A DNA stretch of 64,000 nucleotides from Romanomermis culicivorax (lineage: Eukaryota > Nematoda > Enoplea > Mermithida > Mermithidae), in NCBI GenBank assembly GCA_963922205.1, contig CAWUHX010000387.1, positions 1-64,000 of the forward strand, read 5' to 3'. This document shows positions 25,000-36,400 of the stretch, in pieces. Position 1 is the stretch's first letter, and the number at the start of each line of letters is the position of its first letter. The notes under the pieces were generated by a model. The model had not been told where the DNA came from. It ran no database searches and saw nothing but the letters and a program-made list of their open reading frames with translations. The position numbers and the translations under genes are program-made.

Positions 25000-26990
25000 T
25001 TCAGTCTTATGCCAGGGCTTCCGCATCATCTTTCACCATGTTCAATGCCTTCAGGTCTTGAATGAACGTCCTTCTCCAGGTATTTTGTGGACGTCCGCGA
25101 GGCCTTTTGTAGCGGATCTTTTGGGTTTGGCAGAGGCAACGTTGTTGGAAGACATCCAGCTTGTTGTTAATGCTGGCTGACGCCTTCCACGTCCGAGTTG
25201 AATAGGCGGAATTTGATCTTTAGGGAGATGAATGGCGAGGCCCAGATCTTGTTCATCCTCCTAAATACTACCTCTGCCTTCCCGATACGGCATTTAACAT
25301 CCACCTGGGAGTTGCGATCTTCAGAGATCACACTACCTAAGTGGGTGAATTTCTCCACTTCCTCCAGTTTTTGCATCCCAATAAACACTCCCCCCCCCAC
25401 AGATTGGTGTTGTTGATGTTCATGATCTTCGATTTTTTGGTGCTAATCCTCAAGCCAACTTTCCCAGCTTCTCCTTGTAAGTCCAAAGTTCCCCACTGCA
25501 ACTTTTCCTCAGTTTCCTCGAGTAGGGCGATGTCGTCAGTGAAGTCAAGGTCTTCGAGTCGTTTGCGGTCGCACCAATGAATGCCGGTCCCAATTCTTGC
25601 GCCAGTGTGCCTCATGGCAAAATCAAGGGCGATGAGGAAAAGTAGCAGAGAAAGGATGCAGCCTTGCCTGACACTGGTAGCGATTTCAAAAAATTCAGGA
25701 TGTTCATTCCCAGTCTTGACACAGCAGCTTCATTGGTGATACAGGTTTTTGAAGATGTTAATGAAGCTGCTCAGGACGCCATACAGGCGTAAAATTTGCC
25801 AAAGGAAGTCATGCAATGGTGGATGCTGTTGAAGGCTTTTTTGAAGTCGACAAAGTTGATGGTGAGCTGTTGCCAGTATTTGACACACTGGTCGATGATA
25901 TTTCTCAAGGCAAAGATTTGTTCTGCGCATGATCAGCTGTTTCTGAACCCGGCTTGCTCTTCTCATAGACGTTGGTCGAGGGCATTTTGCAGTCTTCAAA
26001 GAAGAACGACGCAGAATGCCTTGCCAGGCACAGAGAGGAAGGTAATGCCTCTCCAGTTGGTGCATTCCGAGGAGTTGCCTTTCTTCGGTAATTTGACTAT
26101 GGGGCCTTTTCGCCAATCCTCTGGAACTGTGCCTCCTCACCAGCACTTGTTGAACAGTGCTGTCAGTGCTTCCCCCATAGGCTGACCCCCATGTTTTAGT
26201 ACCTTTGCGGGTATTTCGTCCAGACTGGCTGCTTTATTGTTCTTGAGATTCTTGATTGCGATCTTCATTTCCTGAATGATGATTTTGTTGGTGTTGACCA
26301 CCAGTTCTTCTTGACAGTGTTTTTTTTATTTGTACTTCACAAACGAAATGATCCAGAGTACAATCGAAAATTGTGGCCTCGTTTGTACTGGTACAAACAA
26401 AATTTTTAGGACAAAAAATTTTTTGTCACTCAACAGCCATCAGTATCAATAATGGACTTGTTTTTTATGCATCCCCATCGATAACGACGTACTAGCAGCT
26501 ATAGCATAATAAAACCTTTTTGTGGAGTATTTCACTAGCGCATGTTCTGTGTCTCATGATCAAGTGTTTTATGTGTCTGAATTTATAGCCTTCCTATGTG
26601 TCTCTTGAAAATAGCCAACATATTTCACAGCATGTTTGTTGCATTTTATAACAATGAATGCTCTTTTTAGCAATTTTTCGCAAATTTTGGAGTACAAACA
26701 GTTTTTGAGAGGTCGTTTGTACCAGTACAAATGGACCAAGTACAAAAAAAAACACTGCTTCTTGAGCATTTTCCACTTTGAAATTGTATATTGCGGTGGG
26801 CTCTGGCTGGTTGAGAGTTTCTTGGAAGTACTCAGCCCATCTCTTGTTCTGCTGTTCTTGGGCGATCGAAAGCTTTCCATTCTTGTCCTTTATTGGGAGA
26901 TTCGAATTGGGTCTCGATCCGGTGAGCTCATTAAGGATACGGTACAGGGTCTCAGAATCGTTCCAGTCAGCTGCTTAGTCTTTCTTGTCT
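25000..26990 (-). pseudogene. LINE reverse transcriptase domain (interrupted)
   Basis: RT domain motifs on the minus strand are RWAEYFQETLNQPEP, NNKAASLDEIPAKVLKHGG, NWRGITFLSVPGKAF, EEQAGFRNS, TINFVDFKKAFNSIHH and LDFTDDIALLEE. In the last, FTDD replaces the usual (Y/F)ADD but both Asp residues remain. There are four TGA codons between about 25940 and 26140, each where the family has Arg. A run of nine C (25390-25398) coincides with a frameshift, and another lies near 25180. The reading frame is continuous across the nested MITE once that insertion is disregarded. Confidence 0.85.
26315..26757. mobile_element. hAT-type MITE nested in the LINE
   Basis: A 443-bp element with short inverted ends CAGTGTTTTTTTT...AAAAAAAAACACTG. 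It is flanked by a perfect 8-bp duplication CTTCTTGA (26307-26314 and 26758-26765). Subterminal copies of the palindrome TTTGTACTGGTACAAA lie near both ends. The 8-bp target and CAGTG-type terminus are hAT hallmarks. No transposase inside. A second, shorter copy is at 51688-51882. Confidence 0.88.
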
Positions 26991-27108
26991 TTCCAACAAC
27001 TTTTCTTTACAAGCCAATCTAGTTCAGCATAGTTTTGGCTCTTTTCTCCCACGGATTCTGGTGTTTTGGCCTGGTCTCATTTGAGCTTGGCGATTTTCCT
27101 TTCATCGA

Positions 27109-28085
27109 TCAATTTCCACAATCTTCCCTGGATCCACTGTTCACTCCTTTTTGCGGGGCGTTTTGTGTGCATTCCACAGTGGCATCTCTCAAGCCTTGCC
27201 ATGCTTCTTCAATCTCCACCGTTTCTTCGAGGAGGGAAAATCGATTTCGCAATTCCAAGGTGAAGGCATTGGCATTGGTCGGGTCCTTGAGTTCTTCGGT
27301 TGCAAACAGTCTCTTTGGTTTGGGTTGTTTTTGGTTTCGAAGCTTTAGCTTCATTTCTCCCCTGACTAGATAGTGATCAGATCCAACGTCCGCTTTCCGA
27401 TAGGCCCTTGCATCGCGTAGAGATGACCTCCACTTTTGACTTATGCATATGAAATCGATCTCATTGAACGTCCATCTGTCCGGTGACCGCCATGTCTTCT
27501 TGTGGATCCTTTTATGCTGAAAGTACATATTGCTGATGCCGAGCCCATTGTGTTTGCAGAGCGACACCAGCCGCTCGCTGTTGTCACTGAGTCATGTGGA
27601 TGATGCATGCGCTCCAATCACCTATTCCTATCCCAATCGGTCGCCGCCCATTTGGGCATTGAGATCGCCAATGAGGATCTTGAGATCCTGGTTGGGAATG
27701 TCGTGGAAAACATCTTGCAGTTGGTCGTAGAAATCGTTTTTCACTGTATCTTCCGCGCCATCCATCGGCACATAGACTTGTACAACAGTTGCTTTGGCAC
27801 GACCATATCCAAAGGGGGCTGTGATGATTCGATCGCTGATGGGCTTCCAACCGATGAGGGCTCTCGCCGCCTCCTTGCTCAAAATTAATCCAATGCCACG
27901 TTCGTGCTGTACTTCATGGCACGAGTACAATATCATCTTGCCATCACTAATAATGCGGCCATTTTCTGTCCATCTGACCTCGCTAATCCCAAGGATATCG
28001 AGTCGATAATCGTCAAATTCTTTCAGTTGTGCCAATCATCTGCTTTGATATAGTGTGCGGACATTCCATATCCCGATTCTTGTAC
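27109..28085 (-). pseudogene. LINE endonuclease domain
   Basis: AP-endonuclease-like domain that would nick the target DNA. Visible motifs in order are IGIWNVRTLYQ, LGISEVRWTENG (catalytic Glu region), RGIGLILSKEAARAL, LIGDLNAQMGGDR (Asp/Asn catalytic pair), FQHKRIHKKTW, NEIDFICIS and SDHYLV (catalytic Asp-His). A TGA interrupts just before LAQLKEFDDYR, and a frameshift lies near 27600-27640, splitting the domain into two open pieces (27628-28035 and 27109-27567). Confidence 0.85.
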
Positions 28086-28385
28086 TCTTCTTGGCCGAGA
28101 ATATCGCTCCCATCGGGCATTGGACTCCGTCACCGGTTTTCTCCAGCACCGTCACATTCGAAGTGAGACTCCCGCCACATTCTCCAAAATTTCTGCTTTC
28201 ACTTGCCGTTTCTGTAGCAGTTCGGGTTTTTACAGGGACGGGTTGCTAGCCCGACGCCCAACCCTCCTCCTTTCTCATCCAGGCTTGGGACCGGCATCGG
28301 CGGAATTAAACATTTCTTAGCAGGTTTAATTCTTGAAAATTTTCCTTGTAACGAATGAAGGTTTGTAAATACTGATATCAGTCAT

Positions 28386-28875
28386 TTGAAAGATTGTGTA
28401 ATGGTATACCGAACATATCGGTATCCCATACGTGTCAGTATCTCGTACGTATCATTATCCCGAATGTATCAGTATCCCGAGCAGTGTTATACAACAAAAA
28501 CAAAACTTCTCTGTATACCGAACATATCGGTATCCCGAGCGAATTGGCATTTCGTATGTATCAGTATCACGAACAGTGTTGACAATTAAAAAAACTTCTA
28601 TGTAGACCGAACGTATCGGTACCCTGAATAATGTCAGAGCCTAAGCCTACTCCTAAGCCTGCCTAAGCCTAAATCTATGCTCAAGCCCCACACAAATTTC
28701 TATGCGAAATGAGGGTTGACGACATAGACAAAAAATGTGTATTTGGGATAAGTAGAATTAGTCAATGCTACGGAATAAAAAATAAAATTGTGTGTGTTCG
28801 GAATACCGAGAATCAATGTATTATTTGGTATACCGATACGTTCGGGATATGGATACATTCGGGACACCGATACAC
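28386..28875. repeat. Foldback with CCGAACATATCGGTATCC arms and telomere-like array
   Basis: The left arm (28405-28620) has tandem words such as CCGAACATATCGGTATCC and CGTATCAGTATCCCGA. The right arm (28815-28875) carries the inverse (ACCGATACGTTCGGGAT). The outermost bases GATTGTGTA and TACACAATG are also inverted. Between the arms, 28637-28690 on the minus strand reads as degenerate TTAGGC units. Confidence 0.65.
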
Positions 28876-28892
28876 AATGATTCGAAAGCCCA

Positions 28893-29604
28893 GAGGAAAC
28901 TTGTTGCACTACGGAAACGGAGTTATGCCTTCAATATACAAAAGCTCAGAACAATGTGCGAAACAATGGAAATATGTATGAGCAGAAAAAGATTTCAAAA
29001 TTCTGCATATTTTGGTGACACAAAATTGCATAAGTATAAAATCAGTGAATCAAGTAGATGCAACCTTTGCGACGACAACCAAAATGATGATATACTACAC
29101 ACGTTGTTTGAATATAAGACAAATGGCTTCTTTTGGAAGCAGTTTGAGGACTCACTTAAAATAAAAATGCTTATACCAATAAAAGTCTCACGAGTGGATG
29201 TAATCTTTGGAGTATTAAATGGGTATGATCCGCTAGAACTTCAAATAATTAATGTACTACTGATTATGGCCAAGTTTTTTATTTATAAAACAAGAAAAAG
29301 TGGTAAAATACCAAACCATTCAGCCTGGATAAATTCAGTCAAAACACAGGCAAAAATATTCAAACGAAATAATAAACTGAATGAAAATCGAAATCGAAAT
29401 CGATTATCGAAAGCTATCTGTGTGAAGTATAAAATGTATAAAATATATGAATACGGCCACTGAGGCCATACAAAGTCAATAAAAAATATCATATTATGAA
29501 TAATGTTTCCTTTTTCTTTTTTTCTCTTGGTTTTAAAGTGCATGAGTGCTGTTTTGTTGATTTTTTTCTCCTAATAAATTATTAAAAAAAAAAAGAAAAA
29601 AAAG
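28893..29604 (+). pseudogene. 3' fragment of an L1/Tx1-like LINE ORF
   Basis: The open frame to 29463 encodes the C-terminal end of a LINE polyprotein, beyond the RT core. It has a zinc-knuckle-like patch CNLC...ILHTLFEY (29060-29125), in which Tyr stands where the last Cys is expected, then GFFWKQFEDSL and a tail INVLLIMAKFFIYKTRKSG typical of L1/Tx1-type ends. After the stop come a short 3' UTR and a poly(A)-like tail (29582-29604). The fragment is 5'-truncated and starts right after the foldback at 28386-28875. The family call rests on pattern recognition of the tail. Confidence 0.6.
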
Positions 29605-29937
29605 GTGCTATGAAATTATAAGTTTTCAAACTTCATTTCTTTCATATTTTTCGTACATTTTTCATTTTTCAAGCTTTCATACTCCTGCAAGTTTTAGTGT
29701 GCACAAGGCCCAAGGGAAAAATACTAGCGTGACATTATTCAGGGCTATCAAATTCGCTATAAAATAAGCGTTTCAGAATTTACATTTAAAGACATGTTGT
29801 CTTGGGTAGAATGTTTTTTCTCAGTTTCTTTTTCAGTTTTCTTGCCACGTGTTTTTTGTCCACCATGAATTAAATATTCGCAGTTGAATTTTTATTGCAA
29901 AAAGAATAAATCGACGAATCAGAGTAATTTTCTGGGT

Positions 29938-30250
29938 ATCATCCCAGTAGGTTGACCATCCCAGTAGTCGATCGGCCCATAAAGTCGACCGTACCAGTAA
30001 GTCGAATGTCCCACGATGTCAAATATACTGATAAAATCGATTAGAACCGGACTAGACCAAATTCCACCAGTTTAACGAATCAAATTTCCGAGATCAGATT
30101 GCTTTCAAGGCTTAGACTTAGGTTTAGGCTTAGGGTTAGGCTTAGGTTTAGGCGTATGTGAAGAAGAGATGCTGAAATGCAGTGCAGTCGACACTTTGCG
30201 ACAGCCGACCTACTGGCATGGTCAACTTACTGGGACAGTCGCCCTAGTGG
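29938..30250. repeat. Foldback with CCCAGTAGGTTGACC arms and TTAGGC array
   Basis: The left arm (29940-30005) contains CATCCCAGTAGGTTGACCAT. The right arm (30195-30250) contains the inverse words GACCTACTGGCATGGTCAAC and TTACTGGGAC. The loop centre, 30112-30153, is exactly seven hexamers in register: TTAGAC, TTAGGT, TTAGGC, TTAGGG, TTAGGC, TTAGGT, TTAGGC. Confidence 0.75.
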
Positions 30251-30450
30251 CACACAGCCCTTTTTCTCCTACTCTTTCAGAAATCACCTGCAGCTTCTAT
30301 TAGTAATATACTAGCTTGTCTCCTTCTAGCTTCGTTGAAAACGTTAACGCATCGGTGGGAATATCATTTCCAATATGAAAATTATTCCAATACATTGAAA
30401 AAAAACACATTTTTTCAAAATACTGAACGCAGGCTAATTCCACGAAAGAT

Positions 30451-33400
30451 TCAAAGCGCCACATCTTCTTCGCCGTTGTTGAATCTGGCCAATCTACTCC
30501 TACCACCGCCGAACGACGTTTCGCCGCCATTATTTGCCGTCGGCGTCACTTGGTGGTGCCTGACCAAATGAGACAAATTATTGTTCAACCACTTGAACCA
30601 ACGGTCGTACGAGTTCGAGACGTTAGTCGCCGAACGACCCAACCTGATCGTCGCCGGTTTCATGGATAAAGCGGCGTCGTATGAAGGCGGCGGCGTAACT
30701 ACCGTCGAACTATCGTCCACGACTTGGGACGTTTCGTCGCCGTCGCCATCGTTGGGCGTCGGCGGCACGGACGAATAAATGTTGAGCTTTTCGCCCGGCA
30801 AGCGGGGCGGCGGTGAAAACGGCCAGTGACTGAGCGTCGGGCTGATGCCGCCGAAACTAGTTGATCTTGGAAAAGATGAACACATAGAATTTCAAGCGAT
30901 CTGGAGCATACACCAGGGTGACGGTTTGGTCTCGCCCAGATAAGTTTTTGACCTCGCTGCAGAAATCGCGACTCAAAATGGTCTATCTCTATTTTTACGA
31001 ATTTAAGGTTGACTGACTTCTCCAGACTTTCCTTGCTGTCGAAATACCCAGGAGGACTTTGGAATCTTGAGCCAAAAATTTGAATTTTTAGTTTCATACT
31101 CAAAAAATCTGCTGAAATCGTAGATTCGTATTTGTGATAAATAGCAGACAAACTGACCGTTGACAACATTCTGCTGACAACGCTTATCATGAATGAGTAC
31201 TAAATGCTGACAGCTGGTAAGTGACAAGTGACTACCCGCCGATTTTGTGTACTGATTACGGACAACTAATAATAATGACTGTTGAATACTTCTTACTGTT
31301 TATTGATTGCAGACTCTTTCTATAGTCTTTTTTATCAAATGCTTGCAGATTAAAAAATTTGAAGACATTAGTACCGCCGTCAAAGTCATTTGCACAAAGC
31401 TTTTACTGTAGAAATTTTTACTAGAAAAATGGTACGGGTTAATCGAAGTTTATCAGGAAATTCTAAAAATATCAAATAGTACTTGCTTCCACTCTTAATA
31501 TTTTCTAGCATTTCAAGAAAAATGAACTGTAGTTACAATACTTATGAACTTCCAGGTGCCGATTGCTGATCGTTAACCACCACTGTTTCTATTGTCTATT
31601 CACTGTTTACCAACACAATTAACGTGGTTAGTTCAGTAGTGACCTTTAGTTTTCTACTACTACTTTGACAAATTCTACTCTTCAGTGAGAGTGTAACAGG
31701 TTCGGTATTTATCGTGGTAGGAAATACAGATGAACTGGATTGATTGAATTATGAATACTGCAAGAAGAAAAGTGAAACCTAAAATATTAGAATCTAAATA
31801 CTGAAATCCGAATACTGATCGAACTGAAATCTATTCAGATATGAATCTGGAGAGACTCGTGGGGTTAGTCTGATCATCCAGACCAGGGTTCAACAAGAAT
31901 GGAACCTGGAGACCGCGAGAAACGTCAATCATAAGTGTGGAATACATATGCGAGCATACAATAAATATTGAAATTTGGATACAGAAAGAAGAATACTTAA
32001 ATATGGATATAAAAACTTGAACATTGGATCTGAACACTGTAATTTGAATTCAGAAATTTTAGTTCTGACATCTCAATATACTTTGATCCGAATGGAAAAA
32101 TCTGAATACTGAAGTCGAATACAGGTACTAAAATCTCCAGGTCGAGAAACTGACGAATCACAGTGTTTGTTAATAATAACTACTAATTATTATAACTATT
32201 GAGACATCTGTATTCTTCAACATTGCTCATTACCGACTGTTGACTGCTAATTAATTTATCCCGTAGTCTATTTTTTTCCAAATGAGCTTCGGCGTATAGA
32301 AAGGTGTTCATACAAATAATAAGCAATCAGCGTATACGGACATCCACTTTTTTGACTGTAGTAAATTGGCGAACAAACCAAAAAAATAAAAGTTTTAGTT
32401 TAGGGTGCAGGGTTATTATCAGCTCGTCGATTTCTGAGGATTTTTCAGCTTTCCGCAGATCATTTGAAAATGAATAGACTATAGAACTAGGGACCTGTTA
32501 ATGACTATTTCTGATAGATCTATGGAATATGACAGTTGACTAAGAAGGATGATAATATCTTTTTGACATACAAATTTGAGTGTTGACGAAACGCAGAAAT
32601 GTACTCTGTCACAAACATTAATTAATGCAAACAGGAAAACTGATATATAAAACCCGAATCATGATTTTGATGAACAAAAGCGCTTTTTTCACGTACTCGC
32701 ACCCTTCTATTACCTTCGATTTCTTCTATGTCTGTTCAAGATCATGTGCTGCAGATGTTTTTTGTTGTATTGTTGGAGAACAGCAGTCAGTCGTTTCAGG
32801 CTCAACGACGTCGAACTCTTCAATAAATTCGTTCCCGGAGAATGAGGCCACCATCGGGCTTCGAAAGCTCCATAATTGGTCAAAACGCCTTCGTTGTTCA
32901 GCGTTTCGGTGCTCGACCGTGTTCTTATATGCAAATTACCCTGATTGTCCTGTAGAAAGGAAAATTTTAGAATCTGAATCTTCTCCTGAACTATGAAAAT
33001 GCAAATGGTAAGACATGCAGCTGTTTGCCCCCAGTCAAATGATGAAATGACAGGGAACCGTGGGCCCTGCCTAACACCTCACTGTCCGTAAATTTACTAT
33101 GGTGCTGTGGATAATTTCCTGCACTTAAGCTAGTGCTGAAATGCCGGTCATATTTGTCCTGGATCACTTTCTTGTACTATCCCGACTTGTCCAAGTACAA
33201 ACGACAGGCTCAAAAGCGTCTGCCTATAAATCTTTTTGCACGCCAGAGTACAAAATCTCACCGGAGCGAATCACAAAAATTTTTTGTTTGAACGTTCTGA
33301 CAGGCTAAAAATGGATTTTTTGACGTCCAAGAACAAAATTGAATTTATTTATAACCGTGAGGAAGATCCATCGAGTTCGTTTCCGATCCAGTGTGCACAA

Positions 33401-36400
33401 CGTTGTTTTGCATACATCATGGGTTTTGAAAAAGTGTATACAAAATCAATCATTTCCCTCTTCAATCCTCACAGCCACAGAATACACTGAAGTTTTCCAT
33501 GAGCTCAATAATTGAATTTACAAATGAAGAGTTAATGATCGAATGAGAATCGAGGGATAAATCTAGAAGTATCTGACAGCAAGACAAAATTATAGCACAA
33601 TTCGATAAATTGGCTGCGTGTACACGCTTTCAACGTCACCCGAAATCTCTAAATTCAAGGAATCAAGAAAGTTCGGAAATTCAGGCGAAAAGGTGAGTTT
33701 TATTTGACATCTCACTATAGCACAACGATTAATGCATTTTATGATTTCAAACAACGCTCGTTAGTTCAGCTTCAAGTCAGAACTGTCAAGCGGTTTTGTT
33801 GATCGCAGGAGCTTCCAGTCACATCACAAAATTAAAAAACTTTTGCTCAGTTCATTCAACTAACGACGATTTAAATAAACGACGATTTCTGCACGAAATG
33901 ATGACTTGAAAGTACGTCAAGCTTAGAGATAATTGATCATGAAGTACAATGAATGAATTGGAAAGTAAGAGCCTATAAGGCTTACTTTTTGAGGGATTCG
34001 ATTTTATGTTAGATTGGCACATGATGAGTTGAAAATTGATAATATCTGAAAATGTGATATCTTGATTGAGTAGTTTCACGTGCTGAGTATCATTTTGACA
34101 TTCGTTCCGCACTCCTATTTTAACTGTTTTAACTGCCAGTGATCATTTGGGTGATTCGGATGACCTCTGATTATCGTAAGAAGAACATCAGCACAATTCG
34201 AATTAATCTAAGCAAGACAAATCATTCGACTAACAATGTATGATCATTATAGGAATTGATTCCCCGGACTTATTTATGTCTAATTATTGTTCCAAATGTT
34301 ACTTGTAGGTTGCCTGGAATTGGATCCTGTTGGTTCCAGTTACGGTTTCTGTCCAGGTCTGCGGATTCATTTTAAAATGATCGATGCAGCGATCTTATGA
34401 ATTTATGCTCAACACCCAAAAATTAGTAAAGCTTATTACTGTAATGAATTAAGAAAATTTCTTGTCCATGAGCAATGAACAGAACAGTGGGAAATTTCAG
34501 ATAAATGTCAGATAAATAACATCACTAAATAAGTCACTAATCACCCTTCGGAAGACGTTTCAGATGTCATACCTGAGCAAACGCCCTGTTTTGCATATTG
34601 CTGTTGGTCATATTGTTTTCCATATCATCGTTCATCAATAAGGCTTCCGAATAGGTAGGCACCATTAAGAAACTACCTCCGGCCACAATGGCCTCCAAAT
34701 CTTGGCTGTCGACAGTGGGCACACGGGCTAACGGACCGGTATAATTTTGATTCGTGGGGCTCAAATAATTGGTGCCGAACAATTTAGTCACGTGATAATT
34801 GACGTAGGCTGTTTTGTAAGCTATTAATATCCTCAAAGGCCAAGATAGTAGAAGAATGGACAACAACCAAAAGCACCAAGAATTGAGGAACCAAGGCGCT
34901 TTGCGACCGGTGCCGAAAACGATCAATTTATCTTTGAGCAAAATGTTAGCCAATTCCATGCCCTCTTTAACTTCCATGTAGTCGTCCCTTTGTTCGTTTT
35001 CTTGGAAAAATCTTGCTCGTTGGTCTTCGAATTCATTGGCTGATTGGTGATTGGCAAACACGAAACCTTTGGCGAATCGGAAACGTAAAACCGAATGTTT
35101 ATGCAAATGCAATAATTGTTTCGATATATCTTTGACGCCCACTTCTTCGTAGAGGAAAACGGCGCCGCTGGAATGGGTGTTGACCCGTTCATAGTAGACT
35201 TGATTGTTGATCGATGGGTCGCCGTTCCTGTTTCTAAAAAAAATTTGCATATTTTTAATGTCTCATTGCACCGAATCAATGGACAGGCTACTGGGATACA
35301 TGAGCCTAAAAAATGTCCCAAAGGGCTAGTGCTGCTTGAGTACGTTTGTCTAACGTTAACTGTTCAGTCAGTTAACTGTAATTTATTATTACAAACTACA
35401 GTAGCATCAAAAGTTGTATTTACTCACAATAAACTACCTCTTCTTAGCATGAGCTTTTGTTGTACTCCCTGGGAATAAAGTAACTGCTCATATGTGATTT
35501 ATTTTATGCACATCTTATTGTAGAAAAACTTTATAACATTGAAAGCTTTAACGGTTTCTTTGCTGTAGTCTAGTTTTGATTTATATAAAACTGAATTAGG
35601 ACGTGATTGACAGCTTCTTCAAATTTGCAATCCTTATGACATTTTTGAATCGTAAACTTGCACAAGACTTATAATAGAACCCAACGAAATAATAAGTTCC
35701 AGTAGCAGTATCATTCATTCAATTTATAATTCTGTGATAGCTGTATTCTCCTCGAAATTTTTAGATCTTGTTAATCTGCATGAAATGTATCAATGAAAAG
35801 TCACAGAAATCCGTGATTTCAAATTGAGCGTCATTAATCAATGAATCTCAAGGGCAGAAGAAAGCATGGCGCATAATACGAGACTGTGAAATTTATTGTG
35901 AAAAATCTGAGTAGATCTTTCCTTCTAACTGTAATACAAACAATCCGAAATGAGCCGTTTTTATAAACATCGTGTACAATGAACGTTATCCTTGATAACA
36001 CTGACATTTTTGGGCACGAATCGAAAAAATAGTCAGTGTTTTTTCATATGCTTCAAAGACAATACTTCATAACACAAAAAAGTTATGGATTTTACCTCTA
36101 CAGCAAGGCGCTGATTTGTTTTGTTCTACTCGTTTTATTCCTACTCTTGTTTTTCTAAAGAACTCAATAGTGTTATAGTACTCTCGTTTTTAAGGGTCCA
36201 TCAGTTCAAAATGTATGGCCAAAGAAGCCCGATGACTCAATTTTTGAGTGTAGATAGCTGACGTTATTCTCTACTTCTACTACGTCGCACGCTAAATTTT
36301 TTTGCGCCGTTCAACAAGCTTGCATGTAAACAGTAAATATGTAGGCTACGAACACTTATTGGCCACACAAGGTTGGTGATCAAGGAAGTCTATATTTTTT

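Larger units (their letters stand above)
24931..28318 (-). mobile_element. RTE-like LINE, decayed, minus strand
   Basis: A non-LTR retrotransposon encoding an apurinic-type endonuclease followed by reverse transcriptase. It is interrupted by a nested MITE at 26315-26757. On the minus strand the order is a 5' leader (28090-28318), endonuclease (about 27110-28085), linker and RT (about 25190-27000), then a conserved C-terminal block with RGRPQNTWRR. The 3' end is a short hexamer tail of GTCTAA units (24935-24952 on the plus strand as TTAGAC, TTAGAC, TTAGAT). It carries several nonsense changes and at least three frameshifts, so it is dead. The clade is judged from EN plus RT sequence style (SEVRW, GDLNAQ, SDHYLV, VDFKKAF) and is likely rather than certain. 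Confidence 0.88.

Noticed and set aside
26636..27022. Plus-strand ORF of 128 codons
   Set aside because: It spans the right half of the hAT MITE and the antisense of the LINE linker, so it is an artefact of the nesting.
34567..34576. End of the TMEM151-type protein at Val-stop (GTATGA)
   Set aside because: Treating GTATGA as a donor joins in phase to two further exons (32714-32949 and 30451-30865) that are open and protein-like, with the second junction also in phase.
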